A DNA stretch of 64,000 nucleotides from NCBI GenBank assembly GCA_030123565.1, contig CP126122.1, positions 4,230,800 to 4,294,799 on the forward strand, read 5' to 3'. The notes under the pieces are model-generated. The model worked only from the letters and a program-made list of their open reading frames with translations, made no database searches and had not been told where the DNA came from. Shown one piece after another: positions 24,488-34,518 of this stretch; within the stretch, counting starts at the first letter, position 1, and each line of letters starts with the position of its first letter. This DNA comes from Nitrospira sp. (GTDB taxonomy: Bacteria; Nitrospirota; Nitrospiria; Nitrospirales; Nitrospiraceae). The position numbers were made by a program, and so were the translations under genes.

Positions 24488-25144
24488 CTATACGCTCGTA
24501 AAGTTTGCCGGGCGGGGTTTGGTGCCGGGTCCCTTCGATCCGTCCGGCGCGCCGTCTTTGATCATGGCGACCACGAGGCCGATCTTCAGTACGAGCAGAC
24601 CGACACCCACCCAGACGACGTAGGGTTGCACCCCTCCCAATTCCCCCAGGAGCTGTTGCCTCGTTTCGCCGCCTGCGGCCCGTTCGCCCTTGATCTTGGC
24701 GAGCTGCTCTTTCACATGCCAAAAGTAGATATAGTTGGCGCTGGCTCCCGCCATGATCCGCCAGACAATGTCTGCGGAGAGGTCCTGGGTGATGTAGAAG
24801 GCAATGGCGGGACCGATGGCATAGATCAACGCGTAGACATACATCTTCCGGTAGAGAAACCAGAGAAAGGGCTCGAAGATGAAGGCCGGCCAATGCCAGG
24901 TCAGGGTGAATTTGGGCCCCGACGGTCCGGAGAACTTCTTGAATGTCTCCAGGTACCGGTCGGCATTCGGACCGATGAAGGCTTTCCACAGTTCCGCATC
25001 CGTCTGTGGTTGCGGCGGTGGGGCAGGCGACGAGACCGGTTCCGCCGTCGCCTCCCGACTCTCGGCGGCGAAGGAGACGCCGCATTGGTGACAAAATCGG
25101 GCGTCGTCCTGGTTCTGTTGTCGGCATTGTGGACAGGATTTCAT
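24488..25144 (-). CDS. Zinc-ribbon DUF2628 membrane protein
   Basis: 218 aa. An N-terminal zinc ribbon CPQC...FCHQCG (residues 4-21) and a Pro-rich linker lead to a DUF2628-type region (FTLTWHWPAFIFEPFLWFLYRKMY, given here as its key span at about 78-101). Three to four hydrophobic helices follow. DUF2628 proteins are small inner-membrane proteins of unknown role. Divergent from argD. Confidence 0.75.
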   Translation of the reverse strand: MKSCPQCRQQNQDDARFCHQCGVSFAAESREATAEPVSSPAPPPQPQTDAELWKAFIGPNADRYLETFKKFSGPSGPKFTLTWHWPAFIFEPFLWFLYRKMYVYALIYAIGPAIAFYITQDLSADIVWRIMAGASANYIYFWHVKEQLAKIKGERAAGGETRQQLLGELGGVQPYVVWVGVGLLVLKIGLVVAMIKDGAPDGSKGPGTKPRPANFTSV

Positions 25145-25329
25145 ACCGCCACCTTATCCCATCCGCCGTCTGTTCCCGTCAAGGGACGATCCTCGCGGAA
25201 AGCCGCCACCCCTCCGACAGACCGCCCGCTGCGTTGGACGCCCTATCAGCACTTGTTTGGGCACCGGTTCGGTTGCTTTCACCTGTTCCCTATGGTAGCT
25301 TCGCCGACTCATGTGGAGCGAGTTCCGTC

Positions 25330-26538
25330 ATGCCGACAGGTGAGTTGCGTCTCAACGCCGACCAATACTTGATGAATACCTACCAGCGCCAGCCGATTTC
25401 GATCGTGCGCGGGCGCGGGAGCAAGGTCTACGACCTGGAAGGGCGGGAGTACGTCGATTTTGTGGCCGGCATCGCGGTGAATCTCCTCGGACATGGGCAT
25501 CCAGACCTGGTATTGGCGATTCAGAAGCAGGTGCAACAGCTGATCCATACGTCGAACCTCTATTATACCGAGCCGCAGGTACGCTTGGCTCAGGCCTTGG
25601 TCGAGCATTCGTTTGCGCAGAAAGTCTTCTTTTGCAACAGCGGTGCGGAAGCGAACGAAGCGGCGATCAAACTGGCCCGAAAATATTCGTACGATAAATA
25701 CGGCACCGACCGCTGCGACATCATCACGATGAAGAATTCTTTCCACGGGCGCACCCTGGCTACGCTGACGGCGACCGGGCAAGAAAAGGTCCAGAAGGGA
25801 TTCGCCCCGCTGATGCCGGGGTTCTCCTATGTGACGTTCAATGATTTATCGGAAGTCGAGCGGGCGATCACGCCGAAGACCGCCGCCATCATGCTTGAGC
25901 CCATTCAGGCCGAAGGCGGGGTGTATGTCGCGGATCGCGGCTACCTACAGGGGTTGCGGGATCTCTGCCGGGAACGCGATGTGCTCCTGATCTTCGATGA
26001 AGTCCAGACCGGCATGGGCCGGACCGGCACCCTCTTCTGCTATGAACAATTCGGGATGCAGCCGGATATCATGACCTTGGCAAAGGGGCTCGGTGGCGGT
26101 GTGCCGATCGGGGCCTGTCTGGCGACTGATGTCGTTGCGCACGCCTTCACCCCCGGGACCCATGCCTCGACGTTCGGGGGCAACCCCTTGGCCTGTGCCG
26201 CCGGCTTGGCGGTGCTGCGGGTGTTGTTGGACGGCAAGATCTTGGAGCAGGGCCGGCGAATGGGCGAGAGTTTAGCGAAGGGATTGGCCGCCTTACAGGA
26301 GCGGCATCGTGTCGTGAAGGATGTGCGCGGCCTGGGTCTATTGCAAGGCATGGAATTGGACATTGACGGGAAAGCCGTCGTTGCCGATTGCCTGGCTCGC
26401 CGGTTGTTGATCAACTGCACGGGCGATCGGGTCCTGCGGTTCGTCCCCCCACTCATTATCACGCAGCCAGAGATCGATCGCTTGCTGGACGCGCTCTCCC
26501 AGAGCTTGAGCCGGCAAACCGCCTCATCAACCCATTAA
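25330..26538 (+). CDS. argD: Acetylornithine aminotransferase
   Basis: PLP-dependent transamination of N-acetylglutamate semialdehyde, arginine pathway; may also serve N-succinyl-DAP. Starts MPTGELRLNADQYLMNTYQR. FCNSGAEANEAAIKLARK, SFHGRT, the DEVQTGMGRTG segment and the PLP lysine in TLAKGLGGGVPIGA are all present. 402 aa, normal. The frame is open 109 codons further upstream, but that part is Arg-rich and antisense to the DUF2628 gene. First gene of the argDFGH run; argF follows 18 bp later. Confidence 0.93.
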   Translation: MPTGELRLNADQYLMNTYQRQPISIVRGRGSKVYDLEGREYVDFVAGIAVNLLGHGHPDLVLAIQKQVQQLIHTSNLYYTEPQVRLAQALVEHSFAQKVFFCNSGAEANEAAIKLARKYSYDKYGTDRCDIITMKNSFHGRTLATLTATGQEKVQKGFAPLMPGFSYVTFNDLSEVERAITPKTAAIMLEPIQAEGGVYVADRGYLQGLRDLCRERDVLLIFDEVQTGMGRTGTLFCYEQFGMQPDIMTLAKGLGGGVPIGACLATDVVAHAFTPGTHASTFGGNPLACAAGLAVLRVLLDGKILEQGRRMGESLAKGLAALQERHRVVKDVRGLGLLQGMELDIDGKAVVADCLARRLLINCTGDRVLRFVPPLIITQPEIDRLLDALSQSLSRQTASSTH

Positions 26539-26556
26539 CCTTGTAGAGGGGCGCAT

Positions 26557-27546
26557 ATGTCACGGCGTCCTCGTCGGTCTACAACCGAGGCCGCACTGGG
26601 GAAAGATTTCCTGGAGCTGCTCTCGATTCCCAGCACGGAGCTCAGGACGTTGTTGCGGCTGGCCGCGCAACTCAAGGTCAAGCAACGGCGCGGCGTGCCC
26701 CATCCCCTGTTGCAGGGCCGCATGCTCGGCCTGCTCTTCCAGAAACCATCGACCCGCACCAGGGTGTCGTTCGAGGCCGGGATGAATCAGCTCGGCGGAC
26801 AGGCGATGGTGCTGCCGATGGGCGATATTCAACTGTCGCGCGGTGAGAGCGTGGCAGACACGGCCCATGTCCTGTCGCGGTATTTGGACGCCATCGTCGT
26901 ACGCACGTTCGACCATGCGATCGTGGAAGAATGGGCGCGCGAGGCGACCATTCCCGTGATCAACGGCCTCACGGATTTGAGTCACCCCTGTCAGGCCCTC
27001 TCCGACCTGTTGACCATCGAGGAGAAAAAGCGGCGGCTGAAGGGCATCAAGATCGCCTATGTCGGCGACGGCAACAACGTGACCAATTCCCTGATCGAAG
27101 CCGCGGCGAAAATGGGGATGACGATCGCCGTGGGTTGCCCGGCCGGCTATCAACCGGACCAGCATATCGTGGACCTGGCCCGCGTGGAAGCGCAGCAGAC
27201 CGGCGCCGTGATCGAGATCGGGACGGATCCCTTCGTGGCGGTCAAGGATGCCGATGTGGTCTATACCGATGTGTGGATCAGCATGGGGCGCGAGCGGGAG
27301 CAGGCGCGGCGGCTCAAGACCCTGGCGCCGTATCAGCTCAACGAGCGATTGTTGAAGCGCGCGAAACCGGATGCGCTGGTCATGCATTGTCTGCCGGCCC
27401 ATCGCGGGGAAGAGATCAGCGCCGAGGTGTTGGATGGTCCGCAGTCGGTCGTACTCGATCAGGCCGAGAACCGCCTGCACATGCAGAAGGCGATTCTCGT
27501 GCGCTTATTGGGGCGCGAGAAAGTGAGTAGACAAATTGGATTGTAA
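26557..27546 (+). CDS. argF: Ornithine carbamoyltransferase
   Basis: Makes citrulline from ornithine and carbamoyl phosphate. [11 protein letters not shown] (carbamoyl-phosphate site), [15 protein letters not shown] and [11 protein letters not shown] (ornithine site) identify the family. 329 aa, slightly long because of a 15-residue N-terminal extension. GAGGGG precedes the ATG. Lies between argD and argG with 17-18 bp gaps, clearly one operon. Confidence 0.96.
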   Translation: MSRRPRRSTTEAALGKDFLELLSIPSTELRTLLRLAAQLKVKQRRGVPHPLLQGRMLGLLFQKPSTRTRVSFEAGMNQLGGQAMVLPMGDIQLSRGESVADTAHVLSRYLDAIVVRTFDHAIVEEWAREATIPVINGLTDLSHPCQALSDLLTIEEKKRRLKGIKIAYVGDGNNVTNSLIEAAAKMGMTIAVGCPAGYQPDQHIVDLARVEAQQTGAVIEIGTDPFVAVKDADVVYTDVWISMGREREQARRLKTLAPYQLNERLLKRAKPDALVMHCLPAHRGEEISAEVLDGPQSVVLDQAENRLHMQKAILVRLLGREKVSRQIGL

Positions 27547-27563
27547 CTTTGCAGAGGAGCTGC

Positions 27564-28784
27564 ATGAGTCGGTTATCGTATAAAAAAGTGGTGTTGGCCT
27601 ATTCCGGTGGGCTGGATACGTCGGTCATTTTGAAATGGCTGGAGGAAGTGTACGGCTGCACGGTCGTCGCGTTTTGCGCCGACCTAGGGCAGGGTGAAGA
27701 CCTGAAGGCCATCAAGGCCAAGGCGCAGGCGTTGGGGGTGAAAAAGGTTTACATGGAGGACCTGCGCGAGGTCTTCGTGAAGGAACATGTCTTCCCCATG
27801 CTGCGCGGGAACGCCGTCTATGAAGGCAATTATTTGTTGGGCACGTCGATCGCCCGGCCCTTGATCGCGCGGCGGCAAATCGAGATTGCCGCGAAGGAAG
27901 GCGCGGAGGCGGTCTGTCATGGGGCGACCGGTAAGGGGAACGATCAGGTCCGGTTCGAGTTGACCTACATGGCGCTCCATCCGCAGATCAAGATCATTGC
28001 GCCCTGGCGGGAATGGACCATGCGCTCGCGTCGTGAGTTGATCGAGTATGCGGAGAAACATGGCATCCCCGTCACTGCCACAAAGGCAAGGCCCTATAGC
28101 ATGGATATGAACCTGTTCCATACGAGTTACGAGGGCGGCATTCTGGAAGATCCGTGGGAAGCCCCGCCGGAGGAAATTTTCGTAATGTCCGTCTCACCGG
28201 AGCGGGCGCCCGACAAGGCACGGGAAGTGGAAATCGACTATGTCGCTGGTGACCCGGTGGCGGTGGACGGCAAGAAAATGAGCCCGGCCGCGCTGTTGGC
28301 CAATCTCAATAAGTTGGGCGGCGAACACGGCGTCGGCCGCGTCGATCTGGTGGAGAACCGCTATGTCGGCATGAAATCGCGGGGTGTCTACGAAACTCCC
28401 GGCGGCACGATTCTTCATGCAGCCCATCGCGGCCTGGAGTCGTTGACGATGGACCGGGAGGTGCTGCATCTGCGGGACAGTCTCATTCCGCGCTATGCCG
28501 AGCTGATCTATTACGGCTATTGGTATGCGCCTGAGCGGGAGATGCTGCAGACCGCCCTCGATGAGGCGCAGCGGGATGTGACGGGCACCGTCAGGGTGAA
28601 ACTCTACAAGGGGACCTGCACCGTGGTCGGCCGCAAGTCACCGCGTTCGCTCTACCGGTTGGACATGGCTACGTTCGAAGAAGACGATGTCTATCGGCAG
28701 AAGGATGCGGAAGGGTTCATCCGGTTGAATGCCCTCAGGTTGGCGATTCGGGCGCAGCGCAACAAGAAACGATCGAGCAAGTAA
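27564..28784 (+). CDS. argG: Argininosuccinate synthase
   Basis: Joins citrulline and aspartate with ATP. The N-terminal PP-loop [23 protein letters not shown], and [11 protein letters not shown] are characteristic. 406 aa. The start at 27564 is set by AGAGGAG 5 nt upstream; an upstream in-frame ATG at 27549 lacks one. Its stop overlaps the argH start (TAATG), giving tight coupling. Confidence 0.97.
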   Translation: MSRLSYKKVVLAYSGGLDTSVILKWLEEVYGCTVVAFCADLGQGEDLKAIKAKAQALGVKKVYMEDLREVFVKEHVFPMLRGNAVYEGNYLLGTSIARPLIARRQIEIAAKEGAEAVCHGATGKGNDQVRFELTYMALHPQIKIIAPWREWTMRSRRELIEYAEKHGIPVTATKARPYSMDMNLFHTSYEGGILEDPWEAPPEEIFVMSVSPERAPDKAREVEIDYVAGDPVAVDGKKMSPAALLANLNKLGGEHGVGRVDLVENRYVGMKSRGVYETPGGTILHAAHRGLESLTMDREVLHLRDSLIPRYAELIYYGYWYAPEREMLQTALDEAQRDVTGTVRVKLYKGTCTVVGRKSPRSLYRLDMATFEEDDVYRQKDAEGFIRLNALRLAIRAQRNKKRSSK

Positions 28785-30238
28785 TGGCGACAAGCAGAAC
28801 CGGCCCTCCTCGCGCGCGCAAGCCGGCCCGGTCATCCCAACAAGCCGATCGTACGTTGCCGAAAGGCAAGGCCTGGGGCGGCCGGTTTGCCGAGCGAACC
28901 GATGGGTTGGTGGAGCAGTTCACCTCGTCGCTGGCCTACGATCGGCGACTCTACCCCTACGACATTCAAGGCAGCATCGCCCATTGCAAAACGCTTGAGC
29001 GGGCGAAGGTGTTCACGGCTCGGGAATCGGCTCAGCTCGTGCGCGGATTGCAAGCCGTGAAGGCGGAGTTGGACGGAGGGCGATTCCCGTTCTCGCCGCA
29101 GGATGAAGATATTCATATGGCGATCGAGCGCCGACTGACGGAGTTGATCGGTCCTTTAGGGGGGAAGCTCCACACGGGGCGAAGCCGCAACGACCAGGTG
29201 GCGCTGGATCTCCGCCTTTTTTTACGGGACGTCCTCACGCGGTTGATGGATCAGATTCAAGAATTTCGGCGGGTATTGGTCGGGCAAGCGCGGGCGCATC
29301 TGGATGTCGTCATGCCGGGATACACGCACTTGCAGCGGGCTCAACCGGTATTGTTGGCCCATCATCTGTTGGCCTATGTCGAAATGTTCGAACGGGACCG
29401 GGGCCGTCTGGACGATTGCCGGGAACGGCTCAACGTGATGCCCTTGGGGTCGGGAGCCTTGGCCGGATCGAACTATCCGGTCGACCGGCGATACACGGCC
29501 TCGCTCTTGGAGTTTCCGTCGGTCACGCAGAACAGTCTCGACGCCGTGTCGGACCGCGACGGGGTGGTGGAGGTGCTCAGTGCGCTGTCGTTGATCATGA
29601 TGCACCTCTCGCGTTTGAGCGAAGAGCTGATCCTCTGGGCGTCACAGGAGTTTCGCTTCGTGGACCTGCCTGATACGTTCTGTACCGGCAGCAGCATGAT
29701 GCCGCAAAAAAAGAATCCCGACGTGCCCGAACTGGTCCGAGGCAAGACGGGACGCGTGTATGGCCACTTGCTGGGGACCCTCACGCTCCTCAAGGGGTTG
29801 CCGCTGAGTTACAATCGCGACCTTCAGGAGGATAAAGAAGCGTTGTTCGATGCCGTCGATACGACGGAGCAATCGCTGGTCCTCTGTACGGAATTGATGC
29901 GGCGTTTGGTCGTCAACCGGGCGGTCCTGGCCGAGGCAGCCGAAGGGGGCGGGATGTTGGCGACGGAATTGGCCGATTACCTCGTGACGAAGGGAGTGCC
30001 GTTCCGAGAGGCCCATTCCATTACCGGACAAATTGTGCGATCCTCGCTGGAAAAACGACGATCGCTCCAGCAGTTGACCCTGGAAGAGTTGGGGGCGTTC
30101 TCGGCGCATTTCGGGCAGGATGTGCTGAACTGTCTCACGGTGCAGGGTGCAATCGACCGGAAAGGTCAGGTCGGCGGCACCGCAAGGCGTAGAGTCGAGG
30201 CCCGTATCCAGGAACTTGAGAAGGCGCTGAAGGGATGA
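28784..30238 (+). CDS. argH: Argininosuccinate lyase
   Basis: Cleaves argininosuccinate to arginine and fumarate. KAWGGRF near residue 25-31, TGRSRNDQVA, and the family signature GSSMMPQKKNPDVPEL with the flexible catalytic loop are present. 484 aa including an unusual basic 20-residue N-terminal extension. Start and stop codons overlap with argG upstream and with the lipoprotein gene downstream. Confidence 0.97.
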   Translation: MATSRTGPPRARKPARSSQQADRTLPKGKAWGGRFAERTDGLVEQFTSSLAYDRRLYPYDIQGSIAHCKTLERAKVFTARESAQLVRGLQAVKAELDGGRFPFSPQDEDIHMAIERRLTELIGPLGGKLHTGRSRNDQVALDLRLFLRDVLTRLMDQIQEFRRVLVGQARAHLDVVMPGYTHLQRAQPVLLAHHLLAYVEMFERDRGRLDDCRERLNVMPLGSGALAGSNYPVDRRYTASLLEFPSVTQNSLDAVSDRDGVVEVLSALSLIMMHLSRLSEELILWASQEFRFVDLPDTFCTGSSMMPQKKNPDVPELVRGKTGRVYGHLLGTLTLLKGLPLSYNRDLQEDKEALFDAVDTTEQSLVLCTELMRRLVVNRAVLAEAAEGGGMLATELADYLVTKGVPFREAHSITGQIVRSSLEKRRSLQQLTLEELGAFSAHFGQDVLNCLTVQGAIDRKGQVGGTARRRVEARIQELEKALKG

Positions 30239-30531
30239 TGCCCGTCGAGGGACGGCGAGTGTGGGGCTGTAGATGTACCATCGGCGTTGTGATGGTCCTC
30301 GTCGCGGTAGGCGGCTGTGGGGTGCTGGGTGCGCCGATTCCTCCCGAAGATGTCGGTGTGAGTCCGGTCATCGAGCGGCAATTGAGACGTGAGGGGCTCC
30401 TAGCCCCCGGTGTGACCGTGTGGGGCTCGGCTGCGCGGCCCAATGCGCCGAGTGCGGTGGTGATCGAAGAAGCTCCGATTCAGGTCGAGCCGCTGCCTGT
30501 TCCGCCGTTGAGGGAGATGGGGACGCGATGA
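30235..30531 (+). CDS. Small lipoprotein between argH and lysA (LptM-like position)
   Basis: 98 aa. A signal peptide with lipobox VAVGGC (Cys28) precedes a Pro-rich mature chain with no clear fold. It starts within argH (ATGATG overlap). In many Proteobacteria a small lipoprotein (YifL/LptM, helper of LptD maturation) sits directly upstream of lysA or dapF; the position fits, but the sequence is too short and Pro-rich to prove homology. Confidence 0.7.
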   Translation: MMPVEGRRVWGCRCTIGVVMVLVAVGGCGVLGAPIPPEDVGVSPVIERQLRREGLLAPGVTVWGSAARPNAPSAVVIEEAPIQVEPLPVPPLREMGTR

Positions 30532-30648
30532 CGCCGGATGTACGGGAAGGTGCTTACGTCCAGCCCGGTACCGCTGCGTTCCGGCCGAGGGCCGGCATTG
30601 GACGGGCTTTCATCGAGGGTGTAGAATTTTTGAGCGAGGATAGACACG

Positions 30649-31911
30649 ATGCATGACTTTCACTATAGGCAAGGCGAACTCTATTGCGAGGATGTGCCGC
30701 TCTCGCGCATTGCGAAAGAGGTGGGAACCCCCTGTTACGTCTACAGCCATCACACATTAGTCCGACACTTCCGTGCCTATGACGGAGCCTTCAAGAATAT
30801 TCCTCACATCGTCGCCTTTGCGATGAAGGCCAATTCAAACCTGGCGGTGCTGCGCCTCATGGCCAAGGAAGGGAGCGGGGTGGATATCGTGTCGGGAGGG
30901 GAACTCTTTCGTGCTCTGAAGGCGGGAGTGCCGGCCTCGAAAATCGTATTTGCCGGCGTCGGAAAGAAGCCGAACGAAATTCGCGATGCGTTGAAGGCGG
31001 ATATTTTGATGTTCAATGTGGAATCTTCCGCTGAACTGCAGGCGATCAACGAGGTCGCGGCCTCCATGGGAGTCAAGGCACGGGTGGCGCTGCGGATCAA
31101 TCCGGACATCGACCCCAAGACCCATCCGTATATTTCCACCGGTTTGAAGAAGAGCAAATTCGGAATTGCCGCCGATCGCGCGATTGAGGAGTTCAAGATC
31201 GCTGCGGCGTTCAAACACATCGAGGTTGTGGGTTTGCACGCACACATCGGGTCTCAATTGACGCAAGTGGCACCCTTCGTTGAGTCGTTGAAGAAGGTGT
31301 TGGGGATGGTACAGGCCCTGGCGGAGCAGGGGATCCCCATTCGCTACCTCAACATCGGAGGCGGTTTGGGTATCACCTATTCGGATGAAACTCCACCGGA
31401 ACCAAAAGACTTGGCGGAGGCAATCTCCCCGCTCGTGCGCGATTTGAATTGTGTCCTTATCATGGAGCCTGGTCGGGTGATCGTCGGCAATGCCGGCGTA
31501 TTGCTCACCAATGTGCTCTATACGAAGGATGGCGAAGCCAAACGTTTCCTGATCGTGGACGCGGCGATGAACGATCTGATTCGCCCGAGTCTGTATGATG
31601 CGTACCATGACATCAGGCCGCTCTACGAAAAGGTGACGCTGGCGCCGAAAAAGACCGTGGATGTCGTCGGGCCGGTGTGCGAATCCGGAGATTTCCTGGC
31701 CAAGGACCGGGTCCTGCCGGAAATGAACGCCGGTGATCTCATGGCGGTGATGAGTGCGGGCGCATATGGGTTTGTCATGTCTTCGAACTACAATTCACGA
31801 CCACGTGTGCCGGAGGTGCTGGTGCACGAGGGACAGATTCATGTCATTCGGTCGCGTGAGAGTTACGAGGATTTGATACGGGGCGAACAGATACCAACGT
31901 TTCTTTCGTAG
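30649..31911 (+). CDS. lysA: Diaminopimelate decarboxylase
   Basis: Last step of lysine synthesis, meso-DAP to lysine plus CO2, PLP-dependent. PLP lysine in FAMKANSN (about residue 64), HAHIGSQ, GGGLGI, the phosphate-binding EPGRVIVGNAG, and the active-site CESGD are visible. 420 aa, normal. Upstream gap of 117 bp may carry its own promoter within the arg-dap run. Confidence 0.97.
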   Translation: MHDFHYRQGELYCEDVPLSRIAKEVGTPCYVYSHHTLVRHFRAYDGAFKNIPHIVAFAMKANSNLAVLRLMAKEGSGVDIVSGGELFRALKAGVPASKIVFAGVGKKPNEIRDALKADILMFNVESSAELQAINEVAASMGVKARVALRINPDIDPKTHPYISTGLKKSKFGIAADRAIEEFKIAAAFKHIEVVGLHAHIGSQLTQVAPFVESLKKVLGMVQALAEQGIPIRYLNIGGGLGITYSDETPPEPKDLAEAISPLVRDLNCVLIMEPGRVIVGNAGVLLTNVLYTKDGEAKRFLIVDAAMNDLIRPSLYDAYHDIRPLYEKVTLAPKKTVDVVGPVCESGDFLAKDRVLPEMNAGDLMAVMSAGAYGFVMSSNYNSRPRVPEVLVHEGQIHVIRSRESYEDLIRGEQIPTFLS

Positions 31912-31947
31912 GGCTGAATTCTCACTATCCTCCTGATGGAGCCTTCC

Positions 31948-32820
31948 ATGTTTACAGGATCCTTGGTCGCCATTGTGACGCCGTTTAAGAACGGAAAGCT
32001 GGACGAGCGAACGCTCGGTGATCTCATAGAATGGCAGATCAGCAGCGGTACCCACGGGATTGTTCCCTGTGGGACCACCGGCGAGTCCGCCACCTTGACC
32101 CATGCGGAGCACGAACGGGTGGTCGCCTTCACCGTCGAAGTCGTTCGGCGTCGCGTTCCGGTCGTGGCGGGGACCGGCTCCAACAGCACCGAGGAAGCCA
32201 TTGCCTTGACCAAACATGCGAAGGAGGCCGGGGTGGACGGGGCGCTGCTGATTACGCCCTACTACAACAAACCCACGCAGGAAGGTTTGTTTCTGCATTA
32301 CAAGGCCGTCGCGGAGGCAGTGGATCTCCCGCTTGTGTTGTACAACATCCCCGGACGAACCGGCGTGAACATGGCGCCGAGCACCGTTGCGCGGCTGACG
32401 ACATGCCGGACGATCGTCGCCGTGAAGGAGGGCAGCGGCTTGGTTCAGCAGGCCTCCGAGATCATTCAACTCTGCGGCGAGCGCGTGACCGTCCTGGCGG
32501 GGGACGATGCCTTGACCCTGCCGATGATGGCGGTGGGGGCGAAGGGGGTGGTTACCGTGACGGCCAATCTCGTGCCGGGTGAGATGGCTCAGATGGTCGA
32601 TGCGTTTCTCGCCGGGCGACTCGAAGAAGCCCGTGCGAAACACTATCGGCTGTACCCGCTCTTTACGGCGTTGTTCTATGAAACGAACCCCATTCCTGTA
32701 AAAGAAGCGCTGCATATGATGGGCAAGATCGAGAGCGAACTGCGTCTTCCGCTCTGTCCAATGGGAAGTGAAAACAGAGACAAACTGTTGCGTGTGATGA
32801 AAGAAGCCGGACTCGTATAA
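31948..32820 (+). CDS. dapA: 4-hydroxy-tetrahydrodipicolinate synthase
   Basis: Condenses pyruvate with aspartate semialdehyde, first committed step to DAP. MFTGSLVAIVTPF, GTTGESATL, YNIPGRTGVN and the Schiff-base Lys in VAVKEGSG are present. 290 aa. Start chosen at 31948, where GGAG lies 7 nt upstream; the ATG at 31936 has none. Follows lysA by 36 bp. Confidence 0.96.
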   Translation: MFTGSLVAIVTPFKNGKLDERTLGDLIEWQISSGTHGIVPCGTTGESATLTHAEHERVVAFTVEVVRRRVPVVAGTGSNSTEEAIALTKHAKEAGVDGALLITPYYNKPTQEGLFLHYKAVAEAVDLPLVLYNIPGRTGVNMAPSTVARLTTCRTIVAVKEGSGLVQQASEIIQLCGERVTVLAGDDALTLPMMAVGAKGVVTVTANLVPGEMAQMVDAFLAGRLEEARAKHYRLYPLFTALFYETNPIPVKEALHMMGKIESELRLPLCPMGSENRDKLLRVMKEAGLV

Positions 32821-32850
32821 CCAGGTCCGTCGCCGTCGAAGGTTGTTGTC

Positions 32851-33654
32851 ATGATCAAGGTTGTCATTACGGGGGCTGCCGGCCGGATGGGGGCCCGCCT
32901 CGTGTCGCTGGTAAAGGACTCGGCATTTCTGACGCTGTCGGGAGCGGTGGAAAGCAAGGCCCACCATGCTGTGGGCGAGGACTCCGGTGAGGTGGCCGGC
33001 TGTGGCCGAACGGGCGTGCCGATTTCGGATGATCTTTCCAGTCTCATGGAGCGTGGAGAGGTGGTCGTTGACTTTACAACCCCCTCGGCGACGCTTGGAC
33101 ACTTGAGTATTGTGGCGCAGCATCGGCGTGGAATCGTGGTGGGGACGACCGGATTCTCTTCGTCGGAGTTGGATGAATTGAGAGGTTTTGCCAAGCAGAT
33201 TCCCTGCGTCTTCTCTCCGAACATGAGCGTGGGCGTGAATGTCATTTACAAGGTGATTGCGGAGATGGCCAAGACGCTCGGCGAAGACTACGACATTGAG
33301 GTGATCGAAGCGCACCATCGCCTCAAGAAGGATGCTCCGAGCGGCACCGCCCTAAAAATGGCGGAGGTACTTGCTCGTGCCGTCAATCGAGACCTTGGAC
33401 AAGTCGGGGTCTATGCACGAAAGGGACTGATCGGTGAGCGCAAACGGGGAGAAATCGGGATTCAAACTATCCGGGCAGGAGACATCGTCGGAGATCACAC
33501 GGTAATGTTCGCAACGATGGGGGAGCGCATTGAAGTGACCCATCGTGCCAGTAGCCGAGACACCTTCGCTCGAGGGGCGCTTCGCGCCGCTCGATGGGTC
33601 GTCAAACAGCCGCCGGGTCTCTACGACATGCTCGATGTGTTGAGCCTCAAATAG
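32851..33654 (+). CDS. dapB: 4-hydroxy-tetrahydrodipicolinate reductase
   Basis: Reduces the DapA product with NAD(P)H. GAAGRMG near the N-terminus binds the nucleotide; EAHHRLKKDAPSGTALK carries the catalytic His/Lys; the VGDHTVMF segment is conserved. 267 aa, normal. Last gene of the arg-lys run. 33655-33880 downstream shows no gene and no clear terminator. Confidence 0.96.
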   Translation: MIKVVITGAAGRMGARLVSLVKDSAFLTLSGAVESKAHHAVGEDSGEVAGCGRTGVPISDDLSSLMERGEVVVDFTTPSATLGHLSIVAQHRRGIVVGTTGFSSSELDELRGFAKQIPCVFSPNMSVGVNVIYKVIAEMAKTLGEDYDIEVIEAHHRLKKDAPSGTALKMAEVLARAVNRDLGQVGVYARKGLIGERKRGEIGIQTIRAGDIVGDHTVMFATMGERIEVTHRASSRDTFARGALRAARWVVKQPPGLYDMLDVLSLK

Positions 33655-33880
33655 GAGTTTGATGGAAAGGGGGGGATTGGAACACGAGATGATGGGGCAG
33701 GGCGCCCTTCTCGCGTTACGAGGTGCAGGTAGACAGAGGAAAGCACGCCCCCTGCTGCTAGAGACGAAGGCACCACAGCCGGCATGGTGAAAATTAAACG
33801 ACAGACTTCGAGAGGCAGCTTGCGCCGCCCGTCGCTCATCGTCGGTGAGTTGTCTCACGCCTGGTTTTTATTGCAACGGC

Positions 33881-34033
33881 TTAATGTCGAGAAGTGATCG
33901 GTCGTGGTTCTGCGTCGGCTGACTTTCGGCGCCCACAGTTAAGGCAGGCCAGTACTGTGATCGCTAAACCAGCATTCAGATCGACCGCCCGTTCCGGCAA
34001 CATCGTTCCGCGGCATTTATCACATTTATGCAT
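33881..34033 (-). CDS. 50-aa zinc-ribbon protein
   Basis: MHKCDKCRGTMLPERAVDLN then ACLNCGRRK: two CxxC knuckles with a short strand pair between, as in other tiny zinc ribbons in this window. The frame is open to 34216, but the upstream part looks non-coding. An AGGAGG lies 18 nt before the ATG, too far to be a normal ribosome site, so the start is not certain. Convergent with dapB. Confidence 0.55.
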   Translation of the reverse strand: MHKCDKCRGTMLPERAVDLNAGLAITVLACLNCGRRKSADAEPRPITSRH

Positions 34034-34218
34034 GACTGGTTTATAACATTGCCTCCTAGGACAAACCATCCATCTGAAGCACTGTGTCAGCCGGGGAAAA
34101 GGCCCCGTTGGCACAAAAGTACCTGGGCCATTTGGTCCTGACGCTGCCCAGTAGGGGATGGTTTCATACTGGTAAGAAAACGAGTCAGGTCTTACTTTTT
34201 TCTGAGGCAGAAGCAAGT

Positions 34219-34239
34219 ACCCCCTAGGATATAGGGGGT
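34219..34239. promoter_or_regulatory. Hairpin in the leader of the YHS-protein gene
   Basis: ACCCCCT (34219-34225) and AGGGGGT (34233-34239) form a 7-bp GC-rich stem, ending 18 bp before the ATG at 34258. It could occlude or space the ribosome site, or be an operator. Confidence 0.4.
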
Positions 34240-34257
34240 CATTGAGAACGTGCCACT

Positions 34258-34518
34258 ATGTATAGACTTTTATTGATCGCAGGATTGCTGATTCTTTTCT
34301 ATTATCTCCTCAGGAGGGCCATCCGGGAAATTGGAGGAGGTGGAGGGATTGTCAACAGCAGTGGAAGCCGAGCAAAGACGAATCAAATGGTGCAAGACCC
34401 CGTTTGCCGAGTCTTTATTCCCAGGGGTGAGGCTGTGCGCGAAGAGGTTGGCGGGCAGACCTACTTTTTTTGCAGTCGAGTCTGTGCCGACAGGTTTCAG
34501 AAACAACTGTCTGGCTAG
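34258..34518 (+). CDS. YHS/TRASH-like domain protein with N-terminal TM (PP0621-like)
   Basis: 86 aa. One N-terminal helix (LLLIAGLLILFYYLL) then QDPVCRVFIPRGEAV and YFFCSRVCADRF, the metal-binding Cys pattern (C...CxxxC) of YHS/TRASH domains. Matches the small PP0621-type proteins. Likely inner-membrane with a metal-binding tail. Its stop overlaps the convergent lipoprotein gene by 4 nt. Confidence 0.8.
   Translation: MYRLLLIAGLLILFYYLLRRAIREIGGGGGIVNSSGSRAKTNQMVQDPVCRVFIPRGEAVREEVGGQTYFFCSRVCADRFQKQLSG

Noticed and set aside
24477-25127. 216-aa minus-strand ORF overlapping the DUF2628 gene in another frame
   Set aside because: The DUF2628 frame has the zinc ribbon and TM helices; this one is an Arg-rich shadow.
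31795-33318. 507-aa minus-strand ORF opposite dapA and dapB
   Set aside because: Spans two well-identified enzymes antisense; no domain.
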